From the NCBI GenBank assembly GCA_002389995.1, contig DGRR01000118.1:1-20374 (forward strand): a stretch of DNA of 20,374 nt, given 5' to 3'. This document shows positions 6,344 through 12,609 of this stretch, one piece after another. The position numbers and the translations under genes are program-made. How positions within the stretch are numbered: position 1 is the first letter of the stretch; the number at the start of each line of letters is the position of its first letter. This stretch comes from Ruminococcus sp. UBA4383 (GTDB lineage Bacteria; Bacillota; Clostridia; Oscillospirales; Ruminococcaceae). The notes beneath the pieces were generated by a model. The model worked only from the letters and a program-made list of their open reading frames with translations, had not been told where the DNA came from and searched no databases.

Positions 6344-8455
6344 TCAGTCCCAGCCGAGGGCTTTTCTTTTTTCTTTCATGTCTGCGACTATCTTTTCACC
6401 GAGTTTTACGGGGTCAGTATCCACATTCATTGATGAACCGAGTGTTTCAAGAGTTCCGTATTTAAGAAATTCTATTACATTCTTTGAACCGTATATCTGA
6501 GCCTCTACACAGTGATATGAACTTATGCCGTTGAGTCTGAATCCGAGTGCTGCATCTATACCCTTTTCGTTTCCCCATTCAGGTGATGAAAATGCAAAAG
6601 GCAATTCATACATTTTATGACCGAGTTCGTTTGCGATTCCTGCAAATATTCCCGATGAACGTGTATTGTCTATACATTCTCCGACGTGCCACACAGGAGG
6701 CAAATCAGGTTCAAGAAATTCCCTGAGGGTATCTCCTGCCTTTTCCTTTCCTGATATCGCACAGTATCCGAGTTTCATAAGCGGAAATGATGCACAGCCG
6801 TTTGAAAGTATAAGCACATTGTTTTTTAGAAGTACATCTGCAACGTCAACTATGCACTTTTCATACAAAACTTTCGGATTGTTACAGCCCACCATATTTA
6901 CAACACCTAAAATTCTGCCGTCCTTTATGGCATCTGCCAGCGGTTTCATGCTTCCGAAACGTTTATGTATGTATTCAACGGAAAACCCGACTTCCGCCTC
7001 AACTTCATACGGCGGAATATATACAGGGATTCCCTTTCTCGCCTCAAAACTCTCTATTGCACGACAGACTATTTTTTCGGCAAGGGCTTTTGTTTCTGCA
7101 ATATTTGAATGATGATGGTCATATTCATAGCGTTCCGCATTGGGAAGTCTTGCGGATTCGCTTGTCGTTACGACTACTGTCTTGAAACAGTGTGCAACTT
7201 CCATGATTGACGGGAATACGTCCTGAACGTCTGCTACCCATAAATCAAGTGCGCCCGTTCCGAGTACAAGTTCCGCTGATACTGCATTTGAAAGCGGTAT
7301 TACTCCTGCATATCTGTACATTGCTGAAAGTCCCGAACAGCATATGCCATAGAATTTTATACCCTTTGCACCTTTTGACTTTGCAAGTTCAATTAAATCT
7401 TCACGCTTACCTGCTTCAACTATCTGACTGACAAGCAAGGGCAAATGTCCGTGTACCGCAATATTTACATATCCCTTTTCAAGTGCGCCTATATTTACTT
7501 TTGATGTAACTCTGTCGCCTACTCCGAAAAGACTGTCCGTTGCAATAGATGCCCCGACTACCCCCGAAAACGTGAAAGCAAGTCCGCATCTTAAAAACTG
7601 CTGCATTACGGATTTCCAGTCACCGTCAGTCGCACAGCCTGATTTGTGATATGCCTCGAATACTTCATGATATGCACTTATCGGCAGTATATCGAGATTT
7701 TTCCATACTTCCTGTCTTTCAGGGACGGCACAGGCTGAAATTGTTTTGTATTCGTCAGGTACAGTTCTTGATAAATCATCAAGCAATGCATCAGCAAGGT
7801 CTTTTGCAACATTTTTAAGCTGTCTGTTTTTCTGTTTTATGCCGAATGCCTCTGCTGTACTGCGGATTTTCTGTTCTCCCAGAATAGGCACGTCAAGTTT
7901 TCCCTCAGCCGCCCATTTGAGTGCAAGCATAACTTCTCTTGCGTGCATACCGTGCTGGGCTGCACCTGCGGCGGCTGAACGAAGTAAATTCCTTGCTACT
8001 ATCAAATCTGCATCTGCACCGCATACGCCTTTTGGGGCTTTTGCAGTAATTCGGCAGGGACCCATATTGCATATTTTACAGCATATACCTGCAAGTCCGA
8101 AATTACACTGAGGTTTCTGTCTGTCGAATCTGTCAAATGCCGTATCAATTCCAAGCTGTTCCATTCGCAGAAGCATTTCCTTTACCGCAGGGTCGGGAGT
8201 CTGTTCGATAACGTCCTGCTTTGTGGGGAATGTTTTTCTGTATTCGGAAACGGCATTCATATAGTCCTTTATAAATGCCTGCGGGTCGTCCTGATTTTCT
8301 TCATGGTCTGATTTGAGTATAACTGTAGGTATTCCGTGTTCGTCAAATCCTATTATATTTCTGTGTGAGTGGATATGTGCAGGATTGTGTGAATGTCCAT
8401 GTGAGTGTTCGTGTTCGTGATTGTGTTCATGTGAATGTTCGTGATTGTGTCCCAT
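6344..8455 (-). CDS. cooS: CooS-family (anaerobic CO dehydrogenase catalytic subunit-like) protein with His-rich N-terminus and altered C-cluster
   Basis: 703 residues, ATG at 8455 after AGGAGG. Residues 3-31 contain 14 His in an H-x-H pattern, a tail typical of nickel-handling proteins rather than CooS. D/B cluster cysteines are intact (C117, C125, C126, C129, C134, C145). Proton-relay His occur in HGMHAREV. C-cluster ligands, numbered against C. hydrogenoformans CODH-II: His in VHGHLPLL (261), C373 in GICCSG (295), C524 in GCNNPK (446), C554 in NGCASF (476), C594 in GECIDN (526), and K631 (563). The C333 equivalent is Asp: ADVQD412VFP instead of DxQCxxP, and the reverse complement reads GAC. 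Other spacings agree (C524-C554 30, C594-K631 37). Deviant CooS enzymes missing a cluster cysteine, such as CooS-V of C. hydrogenoformans, do not oxidise CO. Genuine CODH activity is therefore doubtful. Confidence 0.92.
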   Translation of the reverse strand: MGHNHEHSHEHNHEHEHSHGHSHNPAHIHSHRNIIGFDEHGIPTVILKSDHEENQDDPQAFIKDYMNAVSEYRKTFPTKQDVIEQTPDPAVKEMLLRMEQLGIDTAFDRFDRQKPQCNFGLAGICCKICNMGPCRITAKAPKGVCGADADLIVARNLLRSAAAGAAQHGMHAREVMLALKWAAEGKLDVPILGEQKIRSTAEAFGIKQKNRQLKNVAKDLADALLDDLSRTVPDEYKTISACAVPERQEVWKNLDILPISAYHEVFEAYHKSGCATDGDWKSVMQQFLRCGLAFTFSGVVGASIATDSLFGVGDRVTSKVNIGALEKGYVNIAVHGHLPLLVSQIVEAGKREDLIELAKSKGAKGIKFYGICCSGLSAMYRYAGVIPLSNAVSAELVLGTGALDLWVADVQDVFPSIMEVAHCFKTVVVTTSESARLPNAERYEYDHHHSNIAETKALAEKIVCRAIESFEARKGIPVYIPPYEVEAEVGFSVEYIHKRFGSMKPLADAIKDGRILGVVNMVGCNNPKVLYEKCIVDVADVLLKNNVLILSNGCASFPLMKLGYCAISGKEKAGDTLREFLEPDLPPVWHVGECIDNTRSSGIFAGIANELGHKMYELPFAFSSPEWGNEKGIDAALGFRLNGISSYHCVEAQIYGSKNVIEFLKYGTLETLGSSMNVDTDPVKLGEKIVADMKEKRKALGWD

Positions 8456-8488
8456 AAGTTTCCTCCTGAAAAAAGAATAAATTATAAA

Positions 8489-9259
8489 TCAGATGTAGTA
8501 TTCGATATATGCATCTGCTTTCATGTTGAAAAGCTCAAAAACTTTGTCACGCACATATAAAAAGTCTTTGCTTGTCCTGTCACGGTGCGCCTGTAAGGGG
8601 ACTGTAACAATACTTTTTATCCGTCCGGGGTCAGCCATCATTACAACTATTCTGTCCGCAAGAAATACTGCTTCTTCTATGTCATGCGTTACAAATATTA
8701 TAGTTTTTTTCTCTTTGCGTGATATGGATAATATATCTTCCTGCAATTTCATTCTTGTTATCGCATCAAGTGCGCCGAATGGTTCGTCCATGAATATTAT
8801 ATCAGGGTCTACGGCAAGTCCTCTGGCTATTGCAACTCTCTGCTGCTGACCGCCTGAAAGCTGGCGGGGGTGACGTTTTTCAAAACCTTTAAGTCCGACA
8901 AGTTCAATGTATTTTGAGGCAATTTCACCTCTTTTCTCTTTCGGGATTCCTTTTGATTCAAGACCAAGTTCAACATTTTTCTGAACGTTCCGCCAAGGTA
9001 AAAGCCCGTAGTTCTGGAAAATGGTTATATTATTTATTGAAGGCTCTTTTACTTCATTACCGTCTATTTTTATACTTCCGCTGTTTACCTTTTCAAAACC
9101 TGCGAGGGCATTGAGGAGGGTACTTTTTCCGCAGCCTGACGGTCCGAGCAGACAGATAAATTCTCCTTTTTCTATTTCAAGAGAAACATGGTCGAGGGCG
9201 GTAAATTCCTTTCCGTCCTGTACAAAATTCTTGCACGCATCTTTTACTTCTATGTACAT
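8489..9259 (-). CDS. ABC transporter ATP-binding protein (nitrate/sulfonate/taurine type)
   Basis: 256 residues. The start at 9259 (MYIEVKDACK) overlaps the permease stop as TAATG and is preceded by GGGGAGGGG; an in-frame ATG at 9277 would lie inside the permease gene without such a site. All ATPase motifs are intact: Walker A GPSGCGKST, Q-loop FQNYGLLPW, signature LSGGQQQR, Walker B IIFMDEP and H-loop VTHD. The FMDEPFGALDAITR stretch and overall length are those of the SsuB/TauB/NrtD group. It powers the importer formed with the adjacent permease and binding protein. Substrate cannot be told from sequence; position just upstream of cooS suggests it feeds or protects that enzyme. Confidence 0.95.
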   Translation of the reverse strand: MYIEVKDACKNFVQDGKEFTALDHVSLEIEKGEFICLLGPSGCGKSTLLNALAGFEKVNSGSIKIDGNEVKEPSINNITIFQNYGLLPWRNVQKNVELGLESKGIPKEKRGEIASKYIELVGLKGFEKRHPRQLSGGQQQRVAIARGLAVDPDIIFMDEPFGALDAITRMKLQEDILSISRKEKKTIIFVTHDIEEAVFLADRIVVMMADPGRIKSIVTVPLQAHRDRTSKDFLYVRDKVFELFNMKADAYIEYYI

Positions 9260-10020
9260 TACTGCGCCCCTCCCCATGATTTGAGTATCTGTTTTTCAAT
9301 CAGCTTTATAATTCCGTCAAGGATTATTCCGATTATTCCGATTATGAGTATTGTTGCAAGGAGTATATCAGCACGGATATTATTTCTTGCATCTATTATC
9401 TGATAGCCAAGCCCTGACTGTGCGCCTACCATTTCGCCTGCCACAAGGAATATCCATGCTGTACCGAGTGCAAGATGTATTCCATTGGCTATCTGCGGAA
9501 ATGCCGCAGGGAATATAACTTTCCATGTGAGTGAGGGCTGTTTTATTCCGAAATTTTTCGATACTTTCAGATATATCGGGTCAATGCCGCCTACTGCCGA
9601 AACTGTTGACAGTAGTACGGGGAAAAATGCCGCTATGAATATTATAACTATCGCAGGGACATCTCCTATTCCGAAAAGAAGAACTATAAAGGGCATCCAT
9701 GCGGTAGGGGATATAGGTCTTAAAAGCTGTACCGCAGGATTTATATACTGAAATACTTTCGGAAGCCTGCCGAGTATAAGTCCGAGTATTACCGCTGTAA
9801 TAACAGATGTAAGATAACCTGTAAGAAAACGATACATACTTGTCTTTATATTTTCAATAAGTGTTCCGTCCTTTATCATTTCTATACCTGCATCAAGTGC
9901 CATTTTGGGTGAGGGGAAAAGTGCGGAGCTGTAACTGCTGAATGTGAAAAGCAACTGCCATATTAATATGATTATTGCCAATGATACTATTATGTTTCTG
10001 AGGGAGAGAAGTTTCTTCAT
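9259..10020 (-). CDS. ABC transporter permease (SsuC/TauC-like)
   Basis: 253 residues, six predicted hydrophobic segments beginning with IIVSLAIIILIWQLLF. The cytoplasmic coupling loop (EAA-type) is visible in GIKQPSLTWKVIFPAAFPQI (about 157-176), preceded by the family-typical LLRPISPTAWMPFIVLLFGIG. Such permeases form homodimers with SsuB-like ATPases to import small oxyanions or sulfonates. It starts 11 bases after the binding-protein stop, with a modest AAGG site, and its stop overlaps the ATPase start by one base, indicating coupled translation in the order binding protein, permease, ATPase. Confidence 0.94.
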   Translation of the reverse strand: MKKLLSLRNIIVSLAIIILIWQLLFTFSSYSSALFPSPKMALDAGIEMIKDGTLIENIKTSMYRFLTGYLTSVITAVILGLILGRLPKVFQYINPAVQLLRPISPTAWMPFIVLLFGIGDVPAIVIIFIAAFFPVLLSTVSAVGGIDPIYLKVSKNFGIKQPSLTWKVIFPAAFPQIANGIHLALGTAWIFLVAGEMVGAQSGLGYQIIDARNNIRADILLATILIIGIIGIILDGIIKLIEKQILKSWGGAQ

Positions 10021-10031
10021 TTTATCACGCC

Positions 10032-10952
10032 TTAATAATTTTTTACAAAATCGGAGTATGTCGGGGGAGTGTCGGAAAGTCCGTATTCTTTTACTTTTTC
10101 AACAAGTGTATTGTATGTATCTTCTGTTATGTCAAGATTACTGTATGATATCCACTGCAATGATATGTCAAGGACTTCATCTGTCTGGCTGAGGTATTTT
10201 TTAGCGGTTTCCTTTGCAGTTTCCTTATCGAGGGAATTTCCTGCCTCTTTATATTTTTCAACAAATGACTTTGCATCTTCGGGGCGTTCGTCAATGAATT
10301 TATCCGTGAGGACAAGTCCGCAGCACAATGAATCTTCCCATAATTCTTCCGAACTGAATAAAACTTTTCCTGCGCCGAGTGATACTCCCATAGCCCCGAA
10401 CGGTTCAGCTACGCAGTAGCCGTCTATCTGACCGCTTGCAAGTGCTGAGGGCATTTCTGTGGGGGCAAGTTCTGTGACGTTTATATCATCTGTTGTAAGT
10501 CCTGCTGTTGCGAGGGCATCATTAAGGAGTATATTATGTGAGGACTGTCTGTGCGGAATTGCGAAGGTTTTTCCTTTCAAATCTGCGGCTGTTTCTATGT
10601 CATTTGAAACTATTATAACATTTCCGTCACGGTGTCCGAGGGCGACTGCCTTTATTCCTATACCTTCCTGTTTTGATTTCATGGCGAGTTCTATGAGGAC
10701 TGATGCGCCGTCAACCCTGCCTGAATTTAATGCATCAAGGAGTTCATTCCATGAGCCGTATTTTACAAGTTCGACTTTAAGCCCCGACTGATTTTCCAAA
10801 TCCTGTGCCTCTTTGAGTACGGCAAGGGAATGGGTTATGGGGAGATAAGCGATTTTTACGGTTTTTTCAGCACTTTCGGCTGTTTTTCCGCATGATACAA
10901 GTGATAATGTAAGTCCCAGTGATGTCAGGATTGCAGATATTCTTCTTTTCAT
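10032..10952 (-). CDS. ABC transporter substrate-binding lipoprotein (NrtA/SsuA/TauA-like)
   Basis: 306 residues. An N-terminal signal peptide with a good lipobox (LVSC, C21) marks it as a lipoprotein. The mature part has the two-lobed NMT1/SsuA pattern: VKIAYLPITHSLAVL at the first strand, then LKGKTFAIPHRQSSHNILLN, and VAEPFGAMGVSLG in the second lobe. This group binds nitrate, bicarbonate, sulfonates, thiamine precursors or other small ligands; the ligand here cannot be assigned. It is the first gene of the operon and lies about 40 bases behind the predicted transcription start. An AGGTAGGA-like ribosome site precedes the ATG. Confidence 0.93.
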   Translation of the reverse strand: MKRRISAILTSLGLTLSLVSCGKTAESAEKTVKIAYLPITHSLAVLKEAQDLENQSGLKVELVKYGSWNELLDALNSGRVDGASVLIELAMKSKQEGIGIKAVALGHRDGNVIIVSNDIETAADLKGKTFAIPHRQSSHNILLNDALATAGLTTDDINVTELAPTEMPSALASGQIDGYCVAEPFGAMGVSLGAGKVLFSSEELWEDSLCCGLVLTDKFIDERPEDAKSFVEKYKEAGNSLDKETAKETAKKYLSQTDEVLDISLQWISYSNLDITEDTYNTLVEKVKEYGLSDTPPTYSDFVKNY

Positions 10953-10977
10953 ATTAATCCTACCTTTCTGATAAATC

Positions 10978-10989
10978 CTATTGAATTAG
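10978..10989. promoter_or_regulatory. Possible operator dyad at the CooS-operon start
   Basis: The imperfect palindrome CTATTGAATTAG lies right at or just downstream of the predicted transcription start of the ABC-cooS-rrf2 operon. The placement suits a repressor site for the operon-encoded Rrf2 protein. The symmetry is limited (8 of 12 positions), so chance is a real alternative. Confidence 0.25.
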
Positions 10990-10998
10990 TATGTTTAT

Positions 10999-11027
10999 AT
11001 TATACTTCAATCATTTCCGTTTGTCAA
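10999..11027 (-). promoter_or_regulatory. Consensus sigma-A promoter of the ABC transporter-cooS-rrf2 operon
   Basis: Read on the - strand: TTGACA (11022-11027), 17-base spacer, TATAAT (10999-11004). This is a perfect consensus in both boxes and spacing. Predicted start near 10992, leaving a leader of about 40 bases before the binding-protein ATG. So strong a core promoter for a seven-gene operon implies control by repression. Confidence 0.9.
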
Positions 11028-11139
11028 GAGCAATTTAAAAATCTTTTCGTTTTTGTTTCTTTGTATAATTTTTTTTGCCTTTAAAATAATAATTAGTCTG
11101 CTTTGTACTAAAAAAATTCAAATATTATTACAATGTCTA

Positions 11140-11168
11140 TTGACATAATATTTGAAAAATGATATAAT
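11140..11168 (+). promoter_or_regulatory. Consensus sigma-A promoter of the HPr-kinase-like gene
   Basis: TTGACA (11140-11145), 17-base spacer, TATAAT (11163-11168), a perfect match. It sits back to back with the cooS-operon promoter; the roughly 110 bases between the two are very AT-rich with no reading frame. Leader about 25 bases to the ATG at 11200. Confidence 0.9.
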
Positions 11169-11199
11169 TCAGGTGTATAAAATTATAAGGAGGTCTATT

Positions 11200-11931
11200 A
11201 TGACAGGAAAATATAAAATGGCAGACAAGGTTATTGAAGTAATCTCAATCTATCCAGATGTCCACGAATACTGCAAAGACTATGTATCAGACGAAAACGC
11301 TGACTTTACAATTGAAATTTCTCAGGCAGATATAGATTATGAACAGAAAAGGTCCGATGAGGAAAATATCTGTGAGGGAAAAGAACCTGTGAAATATTCT
11401 GCGGGATATCTTGAAGAACTCGCTGTGTACCGCAAAATTGCAGAAAAAATGATAGATTTCGATACCGTCCTTTTCCATGGCTCAGTTGTCGCTGTTGACG
11501 GAAAAGGCTACCTGTTTACCGCTAAATCAGGTACGGGAAAATCTACCCATACTAAATTGTGGCGTGAAGTTTTCGGTGAACGTGCCGTTATGGTCAACGA
11601 TGACAAGCCCCTCCTCAAAATAACCGATAATCAGGTCATTGCCTATGGTACTCCCTATAACGGCAAACACCGCATAGGCAACAATATATCCGTACCCCTC
11701 AAAGCTGTCTGCATACTTGAAAGAAATCCACAAAATGTTATTAGAAAAGCCAACAAAATCAGCGTCTATACTATGCTTATACAGCAGATTTACAGACCTG
11801 CGGACGGGCTGAAACTCAAAAGAACTCTCGAACTCGCAGACAGGCTTTCAGAAAATACAGATTTGTATGTCCTCGGCTGCAATATGGATAAGGAAGCCGC
11901 AACTGTCGCTTACAACGGCATGAAAGATTAA
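11200..11931 (+). CDS. HPr kinase/PEPCK-like P-loop protein of unknown substrate
   Basis: 243 residues. The ATG at 11200 follows AAGGAGGT (11187-11194); an in-frame ATG at 11152 lies upstream of the -10 box and cannot be the start. The C-terminal two thirds resemble the HPrK catalytic fold: VLFHGSVVAVDGKGYLFTAKSG leading into Walker A AKSGTGKSTHT (108-118), and an acidic pair in VNDDKP (133-137) at the place of the HPrK metal/catalytic DD. The N-terminal ~75 residues are acidic and unrecognised. HPr itself is not adjacent. Such stand-alone HprK-like kinases in Clostridia are often near peptide-maturation or spore genes; here cotJA follows. Small-molecule or protein kinase activity is inferred only from the fold. 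Confidence 0.7.
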   Translation: MTGKYKMADKVIEVISIYPDVHEYCKDYVSDENADFTIEISQADIDYEQKRSDEENICEGKEPVKYSAGYLEELAVYRKIAEKMIDFDTVLFHGSVVAVDGKGYLFTAKSGTGKSTHTKLWREVFGERAVMVNDDKPLLKITDNQVIAYGTPYNGKHRIGNNISVPLKAVCILERNPQNVIRKANKISVYTMLIQQIYRPADGLKLKRTLELADRLSENTDLYVLGCNMDKEAATVAYNGMKD

Positions 11932-11942
11932 AAATCTTTAAC

Positions 11943-11994
11943 ATTATTCTCCCTTTCGGAATAATATGTATTATCCGCTCGATTTATGCGGATA
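11943..11994 (+). other. Two small hairpins in the cotJ leader region
   Basis: Two inverted repeats lie between the HPrK-like gene and cotJA: ATTATTC/GAATAAT (11943-11949 with 11959-11965) and TATCCGC/GCGGATA (11972-11978 with 11988-11994). Neither is followed by a T run, so they are not typical terminators. I could not identify a convincing sporulation sigma-factor promoter here. Confidence 0.35.
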
Positions 11995-12014
11995 TCCACG
12001 AAAGGAGAATTATA

Positions 12015-12257
12015 ATGAATCTTAATCTTTTTGATGAGTTTTCTTCTCATGAGCGTGAAAACAACTTCTATCAGCCGCCCATGAATAATGAAAATTACAG
12101 CGAGATTCCTCGCTTTCCCAATAAAACTCCTCTTGCTATGGCTTATGTTCCGTTTCAGCAGTGGGGAGAATTATATGACGCAGATAAGGCTCTGAACAGA
12201 GGTACTCTTTTCCCTGAACTTGATTTGCCGTTTGAGGGGGACTGTAAAGATGAATGA
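12015..12257 (+). CDS. cotJA: Spore coat-associated protein CotJA
   Basis: 80 residues, ATG at 12015 behind AAAGGAG (12001-12007). The core TPLAMAYVPFQQWGELYDAD followed by KALNRGTLFPELDLPFEG is the CotJA signature: an A-x-A-YVP-Q-W start and an R-GT-FPELDLPF ending. CotJA is a small inner spore-coat protein made in the mother cell with CotJB and CotJC. The family function is structural and not well defined. It overlaps cotJB by 8 bases. Its presence implies that the organism is, or recently was, a spore former. Confidence 0.93.
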   Translation: MNLNLFDEFSSHERENNFYQPPMNNENYSEIPRFPNKTPLAMAYVPFQQWGELYDADKALNRGTLFPELDLPFEGDCKDE

Positions 12258-12492
12258 AAAAAATCAGCTTCTCTCAGTCATTAAAAAATATGACTTCGCA
12301 CTTAAAGAATTAAATCTCTACCTCGATACCCACCCTCAATGCCGCAGAGCTTTGTCTCTTTTCAATCAGTATAAAGCTAAAAGAGAAAGGGCTGTGAATG
12401 AATATACTTCAAAATACGGTGCAATTACAGTTTTACAGAACGATGAACGCTGGTCATGGACTGATGACCCGTTTCCGTGGGAGGGGAGATAA
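12250..12492 (+). CDS. cotJB: Spore coat protein CotJB
   Basis: 80 residues. The ATG at 12250 has GAGGGGG at 12234-12240; an in-frame ATG at 12220 lies well inside cotJA and would add ten unconserved residues. Family landmarks: YDFALKELNLYLDTHPQC (helix plus LYLDTHP), YTSKYGAIT, and the aromatic C terminus WSWTDDPFPWEGR. CotJB is a spore-coat component encoded between cotJA and cotJC. Stop is 3 bases before the cotJC start, consistent with an intact operon up to that point. Confidence 0.93.
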   Translation: MNEKNQLLSVIKKYDFALKELNLYLDTHPQCRRALSLFNQYKAKRERAVNEYTSKYGAITVLQNDERWSWTDDPFPWEGR

Positions 12493-12495
12493 TCT

Positions 12496-12609
12496 ATGTG
12501 GCAGTATGAGAAAAAATTACAGTACCCCGTAAATATTAAAAATCCCAATCCTAAGCTTGCGAAAATAATCATCTCTCAGCTTGGAGGTGCTTATGGCTTA
12601 TGGGTATGA
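12496..12609 (+). pseudogene. cotJC: CotJC (manganese-catalase-like coat protein), N-terminal fragment broken by insertion
   Basis: The ATG at 12496 follows GGGGAG. The first residues MWQYEKKLQYPVNIKNPNPK and on to IISQLGGAYG are plainly the CotJC N terminus, whose next residues in the family are GELAAxxRYLxQR. Instead the frame reads LWV and stops at 12607-12609, giving 37 codons of a protein normally about 190 residues long. The sequence diverges after codon 34, exactly where the recombinase gene ends. The rest of cotJC, including the di-manganese ligand helices, is absent from this window. Either the gene is dead or it is restored by excision of an intervening element. Confidence 0.87.
12590..12603. 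repeat. Tandem CTTATGG repeat at the cotJC break, candidate attachment site
   Basis: CTTATGG occurs twice back to back (12590-12596 and 12597-12603). The first copy is cotJC sequence (GAYG codons); the second holds the recombinase stop codon on the other strand. A short repeat straddling the junction is where a serine-recombinase crossover core would lie. The matching site at the other element end is not in the window. Confidence 0.4.

Noticed and set aside
6344..8455. Annotating this gene as a plain, functional CO dehydrogenase
   Set aside because: The C333-equivalent ligand is Asp and no CODH maturation or electron-transfer partners are adjacent, so function is left open.
11923..11939. AAAGATT/AAATCTTT inverted repeat at the end of the HPrK-like gene as a terminator
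   Set aside because: The stem is AT-only and no T run follows.
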